A DNA stretch of 6,432 nt from Methylacidiphilaceae bacterium. Its GTDB lineage: Bacteria > Verrucomicrobiota > Verrucomicrobiia > Methylacidiphilales > Methylacidiphilaceae. Numbering within the stretch: the first letter of the stretch is position 1; each line of letters opens with the position of its first letter. The translations under genes were made by a program, and so were the position numbers. Shown here piece by piece: positions 1 to 6,432 of the stretch. Under the pieces are notes generated by a model that saw only the letters and a program-made list of their open reading frames with translations, made no database searches and was not told where the DNA came from. The stretch spans positions 1-6,432 of the forward strand of contig JAQUAR010000095.1 in assembly GCA_028687155.1 (NCBI GenBank). Direction: 5' to 3'.

Positions 1-492
1 AACCTCGTCGGTATGGGGGTCGTATACGGAGAACGGAGCAAGATAGCCGCGCAGGCGATAGTCAAAGTCCTGATCGGCAGTCCGTTTTTTATTGAGCAGT
101 CTCCACGGCGCGACAACACCTCCAGGAGTCTCCTCGAATACAACCCATTTGGCGGCCGACCACGGCTCATTGGCGCGTTTTACCCAACCCCATCCACTTC
201 CATCCTTGTCGTACGAACGGTGTCCGACAAACTCCTCGACCTGCACGCCCGGCGGCGGAGTCAATGGTTCCGGGGCCTGCTGCGGAGGCGGCAGAACGGG
301 TTGCGCGGCTGCGACGGCTTCACCAGCCGCACCGGCCGGGGGGGCGGGCGCATCGCTCGGATTCGCCGAAGGGAGAACCGGGCTGGGTGATGGAGTTGCT
401 TGCGCAGGCAGCTCCTCTCCGTGCGCCAAGGAAAGAAAAAGGAGAGAGGAGAGAAGGCCGCCCAGCGAGAGAGAGCAGCGGGCGAGGATCAC
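1..492 (-). CDS. Secreted protein of unknown function with Pro/Ala-rich linker, C-terminus cut by window edge
   Basis: I do not recognise this gene. It opens with a GTG whose GTGA overlaps the TGA stop of the preceding gene by 4 bases, and the frame stays open for 164 codons to the left edge. Residues 1-26 form a signal peptide: an N-terminal MILARCSLS, a Leu/Ser-rich core, then AHG before EEL, so the protein is probably exported. Residues about 28-83 are low complexity, rich in Pro, Ala and Gln, and look like a flexible linker or envelope spacer. From about residue 85 a more globular, Trp-rich part begins, with HRSYDKDGSGWGWV (91-104), then EPWSAAKWVVFEE and SVYDPHTDEV at the edge. The DKDGSG stretch resembles the start of a calcium-binding loop, but the acidic residue expected at loop position 12 is absent. 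A run of five G bases lies 13 bases upstream of the GTG and may help initiation. The overlap implies co-expression with its upstream neighbour. That the gene is real and exported is fairly sure; its function is unknown. Confidence 0.72.
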   Translation of the reverse strand, partial: MILARCSLSLGGLLSSLLFLSLAHGEELPAQATPSPSPVLPSANPSDAPAPPAGAAGEAVAAAQPVLPPPQQAPEPLTPPPGVQVEEFVGHRSYDKDGSGWGWVKRANEPWSAAKWVVFEETPGGVVAPWRLLNKKRTADQDFDYRLRGYLAPFSVYDPHTDEV

Positions 493-1253
493 TGGGTCCA
501 CTTCGCCCCCTTGGACAGATACGGCAGGCTTGCCGTGGCATAGTCCGTCCGCCCCACGGCGCCGACCATGGGAAGCCCAAACCGTCGCTTCCACCAGAGA
601 GAAAAGTCCTCCCCGGTGTGGCAGCCCCAGCTTTTCACCGTTGCCCGACGGAGAAAGGCCTTCCGGTCGATCTGACGCAGATCCTTCTCATGAAGATATC
701 CCTTCGACATGTTGTCAAAATAGGTGCTGTAGTCGAACAGTAAGCAGGCTCGATTCGCATGGCCAAAATAATCGAGGCTCCCAATCGGCATGACTTTCCG
801 ATCATGTCCGGCATTCATGTAGTTGATGAGCTGCTCGGTGCTGTCGAACCAGAGGAGAGGGAGCTTCAAGGCATTTGCCTGGTCGACGATGTTGCCGAGG
901 ATGTCGAGCTTCTCTTCCCGGCTGCGAGAGGCGTAGGCCGGCCGATAGACGAGCCACGTGATGGTGATTCCCGGCTTTCCCTGCTCCTGCAGCTGCAACT
1001 GCTCGAGTCGGGCAACAGCCGCCCGAATGAAGTTGCCCCAATACTTGTCGTGTGAGTCCGTTTTGCCATGTTCGAAAAATCGGAGCGCCGGTCCGCCGCT
1101 GATCACAATCCACTCCTGCTGCGTCGGTGCCTGCGCCCGCAGTTGAGGGGTTCCGCTCAGGAGCAGGAGGGCCGAGAGGAGCGTCGGTCCCAGCCAGCCC
1201 GGCCAGCGGCTCCGGAAGGAACAGAAAGGATCCACAGAAGGAAACTCAACCAT
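489..1253 (-). CDS. Secreted protein of unknown function with possible caspase-like His/Cys dyad
   Basis: This gene encodes 254 residues and belongs to no family I can name. The open frame extends further upstream to 1400, but that part lies inside ribBA and lacks sense as an N-terminus. The ATG at 1253 gives an ordinary signal peptide: basic residues at 14-16, a hydrophobic core at about 21-33 ([13 protein letters not shown]), and LRA before QAPT near residue 40. The mature part alternates beta and alpha segments: [10 protein letters not shown] (48-57), [12 protein letters not shown] (96-107), [32 protein letters not shown] (154-168), and [14 protein letters not shown] (204-217). His165 and Cys211 each follow a predicted strand about 45 residues apart. 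Clan CD peptidases (caspases, gingipains) and related folds arrange their dyad this way, but the usual His-Gly pair is absent. This is inference. The mature protein has only two cysteines, Cys170 and Cys211, so a structural disulfide is an alternative. The start overlaps the ribBA stop by 8 bases, and the stop overlaps the next secreted gene by 4, suggesting translational coupling. Confidence 0.82.
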   Translation of the reverse strand: MVEFPSVDPFCSFRSRWPGWLGPTLLSALLLLSGTPQLRAQAPTQQEWIVISGGPALRFFEHGKTDSHDKYWGNFIRAAVARLEQLQLQEQGKPGITITWLVYRPAYASRSREEKLDILGNIVDQANALKLPLLWFDSTEQLINYMNAGHDRKVMPIGSLDYFGHANRACLLFDYSTYFDNMSKGYLHEKDLRQIDRKAFLRRATVKSWGCHTGEDFSLWWKRRFGLPMVGAVGRTDYATASLPYLSKGAKWTQ

Positions 1254-2505
1254 CGGTGAGTTTTGCGTCGGGAGGAAGCCCATCGAAGATCTCATTCGGG
1301 ATGAGATGCCCAAGCTTGTCCACCTTCGCTTGCAGATAGCGCCGGTTATACTGGTTCGGCTCCCCATGGAGAGGAATGCGCTCCACAATTTCCAGCCCAT
1401 ACCCTTCGATCCCGATCCGCTTGATCGGATTATTGGTCAGAAGCCGCAGGCGATGCACGCCTAAGGCACGAAGAATCTGGCAGCCGATCCCGTAATCCCG
1501 GTTATCCGGGGCGAAAGCAAGGGCGACATTTGCCTCCACGGTGTCGAGCCCCGCCTCTTGCAGCTTATAGCTCATCAGCTTGTTCAGCAGGCCGATCCCC
1601 CTGCCCTCCTGCCGCAAATAAAGGAGAACCCCTTTCCCCTCCTCCCCGATTCGCGCCAAAGCAAGGGCGAGCTGCTCCCCGCAATCGCAGCGCAACGAAT
1701 GGAACACGTCTCCGGTCAGGCATTCCGAGTGGACCCGCGTCAGCACGGCTTCCTCCGGAGACCAAGTCCCCTTCGTGAGCGCCAGATGCTCCTGCCCGGT
1801 CAGCACGTCCCGAAAGGCGGTCAGGGAAAAATGGCCGAAGACGGTCGGCAGAGAGACGGTAATGGCCTTTTCCACCAGGGACTCAGTCCGCAATCGATAG
1901 GCGATCAGGTCCTTGATTGTGACAATGTTCAGCTGAAACTCGGAAGCCACGCGAAGGAGATCGGGTACTCGGGCCATCGTTCCGTCCGCATTCAAAATTT
2001 CCACCAGCACTCCCGCCGGAAAAAGCCCAGCCAACCGCATGAGATCCACGGCCGCCTCGGTGTGCCCTGCGCGCCGGAGCACCCCTCCCTCGGCGGCCCG
2101 GAGCGGAAAGATATGGCCCGGCCGGCAAAAGTGGGCAGGCGCCGCATGGGGATCAGCCAAGGCGCGAACCGTCTGGGCCCGGTCGGCCGCGGAAATCCCG
2201 GTTCGGGTGCCGATCGTGTAGTCGACCGAAACGGTGAAGGGAGTCCCCTGGAGAGCCGTGTTCTGCTGCGGAGCGACCATCCAAGGCAGGCTGAGCTCGT
2301 CCGCTCGTTCCCGAGTGATCGGCACGCAAATCAACCCCCTGCCATGCTGGGCCATGAAGTTGATCGTCTGCGGCGAGCAGAGCTGCGCGGAGGCGATGAA
2401 GTCTCCTTCGTTCTCCCGGTCCTCATCGTCGACGACGATCACCAACTTTCCTTGGCGAAGATCGTCGAGCACTTGTTCAATCGAAGAGAAGGAGGAATGG
2501 GTCAT
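1246..2505 (-). CDS. ribBA: Bifunctional 3,4-dihydroxy-2-butanone-4-phosphate synthase / GTP cyclohydrolase II
   Basis: This 419-residue cytoplasmic enzyme supplies both precursors of riboflavin. The N-terminal half makes 3,4-dihydroxy-2-butanone 4-phosphate from ribulose 5-phosphate. The C-terminal half opens GTP to the diaminopyrimidinone. The RibB domain (about 5-202) shows the acidic metal/substrate loop [10 protein letters not shown] (26-35), TGISAADRA (102-110), [10 protein letters not shown] (128-137) and GHTEAAVDL (147-155), with His148 the expected metal ligand and Glu169 in VEI. The RibA domain (about 208-405) shows [10 protein letters not shown] with zinc ligands Cys262, Cys273 and Cys275 at family spacing, [12 protein letters not shown] (298-309), Tyr313 and Arg336 near the active site, LLTNNP (355-360) and KLGHLI near the end. 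The length is normal for a fused RibBA, and both halves look intact. The ATG at 2505 is the only ATG in frame after a TGA at 2544-2542; no strong Shine-Dalgarno is visible. The first of two secreted-protein genes overlaps its stop, which is an unusual neighbour for riboflavin synthesis. Confidence 0.97.
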   Translation of the reverse strand: MTHSSFSSIEQVLDDLRQGKLVIVVDDEDRENEGDFIASAQLCSPQTINFMAQHGRGLICVPITRERADELSLPWMVAPQQNTALQGTPFTVSVDYTIGTRTGISAADRAQTVRALADPHAAPAHFCRPGHIFPLRAAEGGVLRRAGHTEAAVDLMRLAGLFPAGVLVEILNADGTMARVPDLLRVASEFQLNIVTIKDLIAYRLRTESLVEKAITVSLPTVFGHFSLTAFRDVLTGQEHLALTKGTWSPEEAVLTRVHSECLTGDVFHSLRCDCGEQLALALARIGEEGKGVLLYLRQEGRGIGLLNKLMSYKLQEAGLDTVEANVALAFAPDNRDYGIGCQILRALGVHRLRLLTNNPIKRIGIEGYGLEIVERIPLHGEPNQYNRRYLQAKVDKLGHLIPNEIFDGLPPDAKLTDG

Positions 2506-2531
2506 AGGGGCGAAGGGAATCCACCAGGCTT

Positions 2532-2636
2532 CCGCCGGCGGTCATGGCGCCGAAGACGCCCTTCGGCCAGGCGACCGCGCATTGCGCAATAAGGGAGACA
2601 AAAAGGCGAAGCAGCCGGAAGAATTGCCCATGGCAA
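2532..2636. repeat. Cluster of short dyad symmetries in the ribBA leader / ccsA upstream region
   Basis: Three short palindromic sites occur in about 100 bases: CCGCCGGCGG at 2532-2541 (perfect 10-base palindrome), ATTGCGCAAT at 2581-2590 (perfect 10-base palindrome), and TTGCC-CAT-GGCAA at 2624-2636 (5-base arms, 3-base spacer). A fourth dyad, the stem-loop at 2549-2567, is listed separately. They do not share one sequence, so they are not copies of a single operator. They could be protein-binding sites or parts of leader RNA structure, or they could be chance in GC-rich DNA. Confidence 0.35.
2549..2567. other. Stem-loop in the ribBA 5' leader
   Basis: GCCGAAG (2549-2555) and CTTCGGC (2561-2567) are perfect inverted repeats of 7 bases around a 5-base loop, centred about 53 bases upstream of the ribBA ATG. 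No T-run follows on either strand, so it does not look like an intrinsic terminator. If ribBA is transcribed from the AT-rich patch near 2670, this hairpin would form in its leader RNA and might affect translation. The symmetry is seen; a role is not. Confidence 0.35.
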
Positions 2637-2702
2637 GGAGATTTTTCTCTCTATCGCGAGATTGCTTACTATATATTCGATGATTACTCTCGGCGCAAAC
2701 CG

Positions 2703-4418
2703 ATGCGTGCCGTTCTCCTCTCTTTTTCTTGTTTTTTCTCGTTTTGGGCGATCTGCGCCTCCTCGTCGGGGGCCGAGACCGCCTGGGAACGGGACTTCGC
2801 GCAAATCGCCATTCAAGATCATGGAAGAAAGAAACCGCTGACGAGTTTTGCCAGCGAAAGCTGTCTTCTGCTCACCGGCAAGCAGAGTGTCGCCCTTCCC
2901 GATCGGGGGAAGATGGAGGCACTGCCTCTCCTGCTCTCCCTTTGGCTCTCTCCAGAGGGATGGGAAAAGGAGCCCATCCTCCTGGTCGGCGAGCCGATCC
3001 TGCGGGAGGCTCTCGGCCTTCCCTCTTCGCGGACACGCTTTTCCTATGACGAATTGAGCGGTAATCCGGCCTTGCGGGCTCTCACGGTCCGCTTAGGAGC
3101 CGGTGGGAGGGCGGCCGAGGGGGAGGACTCATCCCAGGCTCAGATCGAACGAGCCGTCCGCGGGCTGACGGATCGAATGGATCTTTTCTCGCGCATCGTT
3201 TCCGGTAGCGCTTTGACGATCGTTCCCGAGCCGGCGGGAACGCAGAGGAGGTGGCTTACGCTCCCGGAAGCGAAGGAGGTCTACCCGGTCGAGGTCACGA
3301 CGAAATTGGAGGAGACATGGGAGAAAATGCGGGCCGCCGTGCTCTCCGCCAAACATGCGGAAGCCGGCACCGCCGCCTTGGCCCTGGCAGAAGAGTTGCG
3401 CAGCCTAAGCCCTGCCCTCTACCCCGAGGCCGGGAAGCTTCGCTTCGAGGAAGCCTATCACGAACTCCAACCTTGGCGATGGGCCTGGATCTGCTACGCC
3501 GCGTCGGCGATTTGTCTTGCTTTGACCAGCGCGTGGGGGCGCCGGCTCGGCTATTTCACTGGATGGGGCTTGGCTTTGACTGGCTTTCTCTTCCAGATCT
3601 ACGGCTTTGTCTGTCGAATCCTGCTGGCCGGTCGGCCGCCGGTAACGAACATGTACGAATCGGTGATCTGGGTGGCTTTCGGAGTCGTCCTTTTCGCGCT
3701 TCTCCTCGAAGCGGTCTACCGCTCCCGCTATCTTCTCTTGGCCGCGATGCCGATTGCGGTGCTCTGCCTTCTTTTCGTTCAAACCCAGCCCCTGATTTTC
3801 GATCCCTCTCTCCAGCCCTTGGTCCCGGTTCTCCGGAACAACTTTTGGCTCACGGTCCATGTCCTGAGCGTCACGTTGAGCTACGCTGCCTTCGGCTTGG
3901 CACTCGGATTGGGAGATCTCTATCTTTGGAGATGGTTGCGGCAAGCTCTGGGCAACAAGCGGGAGGAGCCCATTCTCACGCAATATATCTACCGCTGCCT
4001 GCAGATCGGCGTCTTCTTCCTCGCGGCCGGGGTCGTGCTTGGAGCGGTTTGGGCCAACTATTCCTGGGGACGCTTTTGGGATTGGGATCCGAAAGAGACT
4101 TGGGCCTTGGTGTCGCTCCTCTGCTATCTGGCCCTGCTTCATGGACGCATCGCCGGCTGGTGGGGCGAGTTCGGACTCGCCATCGGCGCCGTCCTCTGCT
4201 TCCTGAGCGTCCTGATGGCCTGGTACGGAGTCAACTATGTGCTGGGCAAGGGCCTGCACAGCTATGGCTTCGGCAGCGGTGCGGTCGGCCCTGTGGCCAG
4301 CTTTGCTCTGGCTCAACTCCTCTTCGCCCTCTGGTGCTCCTGGGCCTGGTGGAAGCGGCGGGCCGACCAACGCGGGAGAGTCGCACCGATCTCGGCCTCG
4401 GAAATCGGTCGTCCGTAA
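2703..4418 (+). CDS. ccsA: Cytochrome c biogenesis protein CcsA/ResC, with large N-terminal extracytoplasmic region
   Basis: This 571-residue membrane protein belongs to the CcsA/ResC (CcmC/CcmF-related) family of System II cytochrome c maturation, which exports haem and presents it to apocytochromes with ResB/CcsB. The frame opens at 2544, but the ATG at 2703 starts a clear signal sequence (MRAVLLSFSCFFSFWAICAS, then SSGA before ETAW), so I chose it; its ribosome site is poor. Residues about 25-255 form a soluble region beginning WERDFAQIAIQDHGRKKPL, resembling the extra domain found in some large CcsA proteins of Bacteroidota and Verrucomicrobiota. About eight membrane segments follow from residue 258. 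Family marks are TNMYES (315-320), the haem-binding tryptophan-rich WWD segment with WDWDPKETW (459-467), and histidines 386, 480 and 519 as candidate haem ligands. No ResB/CcsB partner is in the window. The gene is divergent from ribBA and converges on argH. Only 46 bases separate the stops, without an obvious terminator hairpin. Confidence 0.93.
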   Translation: MRAVLLSFSCFFSFWAICASSSGAETAWERDFAQIAIQDHGRKKPLTSFASESCLLLTGKQSVALPDRGKMEALPLLLSLWLSPEGWEKEPILLVGEPILREALGLPSSRTRFSYDELSGNPALRALTVRLGAGGRAAEGEDSSQAQIERAVRGLTDRMDLFSRIVSGSALTIVPEPAGTQRRWLTLPEAKEVYPVEVTTKLEETWEKMRAAVLSAKHAEAGTAALALAEELRSLSPALYPEAGKLRFEEAYHELQPWRWAWICYAASAICLALTSAWGRRLGYFTGWGLALTGFLFQIYGFVCRILLAGRPPVTNMYESVIWVAFGVVLFALLLEAVYRSRYLLLAAMPIAVLCLLFVQTQPLIFDPSLQPLVPVLRNNFWLTVHVLSVTLSYAAFGLALGLGDLYLWRWLRQALGNKREEPILTQYIYRCLQIGVFFLAAGVVLGAVWANYSWGRFWDWDPKETWALVSLLCYLALLHGRIAGWWGEFGLAIGAVLCFLSVLMAWYGVNYVLGKGLHSYGFGSGAVGPVASFALAQLLFALWCSWAWWKRRADQRGRVAPISASEIGRP

Positions 4419-4464
4419 GGCCACTTTCCTTCTGCTCACCGCTTCGGCAAGGGGGAGACAACGT

Positions 4465-5850
4465 CTATTCCGAGCGCAGCTCTCTTCGCCACCGCTCGAT
4501 CTCGGCTCGCACAAAACTAGGGCGGGAAGAGCCCTCCGTCTGCCTTCTCTCGATCGCCGCTCGAGGGCTCCAGATCTCATTCCATTCGCAGGGAAGCTTG
4601 GGGTGGAGAGGAGCAACGTCTTCGGCGGGAAGCTCCGCAAGGGAGACTTCCCTCGATTCGGCGAGAGCGACCAGCCGGCCGACCGCGTGATGGGCCTCCC
4701 GAAAAGCCATCCCATGATTAACGAGCCAGTCAACAAGATCGGTGGCGAGCAGCATGGGATCGGAAGCGGCCTGCTCGCACCGATCCCGATGGACGACGAC
4801 TCCGGGGATCAGTGCCGCCAGGGTCCGCAAGCAGCCGAGTGCGGTGTCCGCACTATCGAACAGGGCCTCTTTGTCCTCCTGGAGGTCACGGTTGTAGGTC
4901 AGAGGCAGCCCTTTGAGCAGCATCAGGATCGAAAGAAGATTTCCAGAGAGGCGGCCCGCCTTCCCCCGAATAAGCTCGAGTGGATCCGGATTCTTCTTCT
5001 GGGGCATCAGGCTCGATCCCGTCGTGAATCCTTCCGGAAGCGACACGAATCCAAACGCGCTGGTCGACCAGAGAATCAAGTCCTCCGCAAAGCGGGAGCG
5101 ATGCGCGCCGAGCAGGGCCAGTGAGGCCAGGTATTCCACCACGAAGTCTCGGTCGCTCACCGCATCCATGGAGTTGCGCGCCACTTGCGAGAAATGGAGA
5201 AGTTCCGCCACCCGGCGGCGATCCAGAGGAAGGGTGCTCCCGGCGAGCGCGCCGCTCCCGAGGGGAAGAACGTCCGCCCGCTTCCGACCCTCACGGAGCC
5301 GATCGGAATCGCGGGAGAGCATTTCCACGTAGGCGAGCAGATGGTGGGCGAGCAGAACTGGCTGCGCCCGCTGGAGATGCGTGTAGCCCGGAATCAGGAC
5401 GTCGACGTCCCGCTCCGCCCAATCCACCAGGGCCGACTGGACGGCGCGAATGGCTTCCCTGTCCGTATCGATCTCTTCCTTGAGCCAAAGCCGCAGGGCC
5501 GTGGCAACCTGATCGTTCCGGCTGCGGCCCGTGTGCAGCTTCGCTCCGCACGGAGTGCGGGCGATCAGCGCTCGCTCGATATTCATGTGGAGATCTTCCC
5601 AGTCGGTCGACCAGGGGAAAACGCCTTGGGCAATCTCTTCTTGAATGGCCTCCAGTCCTCGGACGATCTCTTCACGTTCTTCGGCGCCCAGCAGACCCGC
5701 TTCGTGCAACATGGTCGCATGAGCGATGCTCCCGAGAATATCGTGCCGGTAGAGGCGCTGGTCGAAGCTGACCGATTCGGAAAAACGTCGGAGCAGGACA
5801 TCGGGCGTTTCTTGAAAGCGCCCTCCCCAAGGCGAAAGAGAGGGATTCAT
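4465..5850 (-). CDS. argH: Argininosuccinate lyase
   Basis: This 461-residue cytoplasmic enzyme splits argininosuccinate into arginine and fumarate, the last step of arginine synthesis, and normally works as a homotetramer of the fumarase/aspartase superfamily. The sequence is complete and typical from its start (SPWGGRF at 6-12). It has the conserved HTGRSRNDQVAT (106-117), GYTHLQRAQP (155-164) with the catalytic base His158, and the superfamily signature GSSLMPQKKNPD (278-289), which carries the catalytic serine of the mobile loop (Ser279 or Ser280). NRDLQEDKEALFD (320-332) is also family-like. Length equals the usual 455-470 residues. The ATG at 5850 overlaps the stop of the upstream pseudouridine synthase as ATGA, and no good Shine-Dalgarno is close, so translation is probably coupled. 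No other arginine gene is visible in the window. The 3' end faces ccsA. Confidence 0.97.
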   Translation of the reverse strand: MNPSLSPWGGRFQETPDVLLRRFSESVSFDQRLYRHDILGSIAHATMLHEAGLLGAEEREEIVRGLEAIQEEIAQGVFPWSTDWEDLHMNIERALIARTPCGAKLHTGRSRNDQVATALRLWLKEEIDTDREAIRAVQSALVDWAERDVDVLIPGYTHLQRAQPVLLAHHLLAYVEMLSRDSDRLREGRKRADVLPLGSGALAGSTLPLDRRRVAELLHFSQVARNSMDAVSDRDFVVEYLASLALLGAHRSRFAEDLILWSTSAFGFVSLPEGFTTGSSLMPQKKNPDPLELIRGKAGRLSGNLLSILMLLKGLPLTYNRDLQEDKEALFDSADTALGCLRTLAALIPGVVVHRDRCEQAASDPMLLATDLVDWLVNHGMAFREAHHAVGRLVALAESREVSLAELPAEDVAPLHPKLPCEWNEIWSPRAAIERRQTEGSSRPSFVRAEIERWRRELRSE

Positions 5851-6432
5851 AAAGAGCGGGCGCGGGGCCTTCCTGGGGCGGCCGGAGGAGACGGAGCCGC
5901 TGCGTCCAAAAGGGCTTCGGTCTCGCCCTTGGAAAGGAGCCGGTATTGGCCGGCGGCAAGCGATCCCAGAGTGAGCGGGCCCAAAGCCACGCGGACAAGC
6001 CGAATGACCTTATAGCCGAGACTTTGGAACATCAGCCGGATTTGACGCTTCATTCCCTGATGGAGCACGACGCGAACGCGCCGCGAGCCAAGGAGATGGA
6101 AGGAGTCTAAGGAGGCCGTTCGGCCCTGGATGCGGCAGCCGCGGAGAAGGGAGGCGACGCGAGCTGCCTCCAGGGGACAATCACATTCCACCTCGTAGAC
6201 CTTCGGAACTTTGTGTCGCGGGTGGGCCAGCCGTTGGATCAGAAGACCATCGCTCGTGAAAAGCAGGAGCCCTTCGCTGTCTCGGTCGAGACGGCCGATA
6301 TAACGGAGGCTTCTCCAGCGCGGGGGCAGAAGATCGTAAACGGTCTGGCGTCCCCGGGGATCGGAGGAGGTGCAGAGAAATCCTCTCGGCTTGTGGAGAA
6401 GAACCGTAAGGGTCGACGAGGGATGCACCGGA
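5847..6432 (-). CDS. RsuA/RluB-family RNA pseudouridine synthase, 5' end cut by window edge
   Basis: This enzyme turns specific uridines in ribosomal RNA into pseudouridine. From the first possible in-window start, a GTG at 6428, 193 residues can be read. The frame is still open at the right edge. Family members of the RsuA, RluB and RluF type carry an S4 RNA-binding domain of about 60 residues before the LLHKPRG segment (10-16 here), so this GTG is probably an internal valine and the start lies outside. An RluE-like form without S4 cannot be excluded. The catalytic motif is GRLDRDSEGLLLFTSDG (45-61), with Asp48 as the nucleophile. QGMKRQIRLMFQSLGY (124-139) and RLVRVALGPL (143-152) are the conserved C-terminal core. 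The tail from residue 177 is Ala/Pro/Arg-rich and probably disordered. The modified site and exact orthologue (RsuA, RluB, RluE or RluF) cannot be decided here. Its stop overlaps argH as ATGA, so the two are likely co-transcribed. Confidence 0.93.
   Translation of the reverse strand, partial: PVHPSSTLTVLLHKPRGFLCTSSDPRGRQTVYDLLPPRWRSLRYIGRLDRDSEGLLLFTSDGLLIQRLAHPRHKVPKVYEVECDCPLEAARVASLLRGCRIQGRTASLDSFHLLGSRRVRVVLHQGMKRQIRLMFQSLGYKVIRLVRVALGPLTLGSLAAGQYRLLSKGETEALLDAAAPSPPAAPGRPRARSL

Larger units (their letters stand above)
2506..2702. promoter_or_regulatory. Divergent intergenic region between ribBA and ccsA
   Basis: This 197-base spacer must carry the start signals for both ribBA (minus) and ccsA (plus). 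Its right part holds the only AT-rich patch, around 2661-2680. On the plus strand TATATT at 2672-2677 matches five of six bases of a sigma-70 -10 box, about 25 bases before the ccsA ATG, but no matching -35 is seen. On the minus strand TATATA (2675-2670) sits 17 bases from TTGCGC (2698-2693), a weak pair that would give ribBA a leader of roughly 155 bases. Both assignments are guesses from consensus. The left part is GC-rich and contains several dyads, listed separately. I found no FMN riboswitch. Confidence 0.4.

Noticed and set aside
175..220. EF-hand calcium site in the DKDGSGWGWV stretch of the left-end secreted protein
   Set aside because: The first positions fit, but the acidic residue at loop position 12 is missing and no flanking helices are evident, so it is noted only as a resemblance.
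1254..1400. In-frame upstream start at 1400 for the first secreted protein
   Set aside because: The added 49 residues lie wholly within ribBA and precede an otherwise normal signal peptide that starts at 1253.
2510..2580. Possible FMN riboswitch upstream of ribBA (GGGGCGAAGGGAA and CCGGCGGTCA look vaguely like parts of the conserved core)
   Set aside because: The resemblance is on the plus strand, pointing away from ribBA, and the remaining conserved FMN element segments, such as the paired GAAATTCC blocks, are missing.
1558..2592. Plus-strand open frame of 344 codons opposite ribBA
   Set aside because: It is entirely antisense to ribBA, whose both domains are intact; the translated product shows no recognisable domain.
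2544..2702. Upstream in-frame ATG at 2544 as the ccsA start
   Set aside because: The 53 added residues are polar and would bury the signal sequence that starts at 2703; they also overlap the dyad-rich leader of ribBA.
4419..4464. Bidirectional terminator between the convergent ccsA and argH
   Set aside because: No inverted repeat with flanking T-runs is visible in these 46 bases.
3251..4690. Long plus-strand open frame of 479 codons overlapping ccsA and the end of argH
   Set aside because: It is a shifted shadow of ccsA and runs antisense into argH. The product is Arg/Gly/Pro-rich with no domain, while ccsA in the other frame has clear motifs.
3405..4736. Long minus-strand open frame of 443 codons opposite ccsA
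   Set aside because: It is antisense to a well-supported membrane protein gene; its Glu/Arg/Pro-rich composition is that of a GC-rich shadow frame.

Overview
This 6.4 kb window looks like ordinary chromosomal DNA from a high-GC bacterium. It is densely packed, with genes overlapping by 4 to 8 bases. It carries five well-formed genes or gene ends plus one gene cut by the left edge. I see no mobile element, CRISPR array, tRNA or rRNA. Three traits fit a GC-rich member of the Verrucomicrobiota: a bifunctional RibBA, a CcsA-type cytochrome c assembly protein with a large N-terminal extracytoplasmic region, and a pair of secreted proteins of unfamiliar type. An acidophilic methanotroph of the Methylacidimicrobium kind is possible. 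This placement is inference from the look of the proteins, not from a search.

Layout from left to right. Positions 2505 down to 1 (minus strand) hold a tight three-gene cluster. ribBA (1246-2505) overlaps by 8 bases a gene for a secreted protein of unknown function (489-1253). That gene in turn overlaps by 4 bases (GTGA) a second secreted protein with a proline/alanine-rich linker (492 to beyond position 1). Positions 2506-2702 are a 197-base divergent intergenic region with several dyad symmetries and one AT-rich patch. Positions 2703-4418 (plus strand) hold ccsA, a membrane haem-handling component of System II cytochrome c maturation. ccsA converges with argH (4465-5850, minus strand), with 46 bases between them and no clear terminator. 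argH is preceded, with an ATGA overlap, by an RsuA/RluB-family pseudouridine synthase (5847 to beyond 6432, minus strand).

The named genes are housekeeping: riboflavin precursor synthesis, arginine synthesis, cytochrome c maturation and RNA modification. The least explained part is the left end. There, two exported proteins without a recognised family are translationally chained behind ribBA. The first has a spaced His (165) and Cys (211), each following a predicted beta-strand, which recalls the His/Cys dyad of caspase/gingipain-like (clan CD) folds. That reading is a hypothesis. It is the best candidate here for something undescribed.
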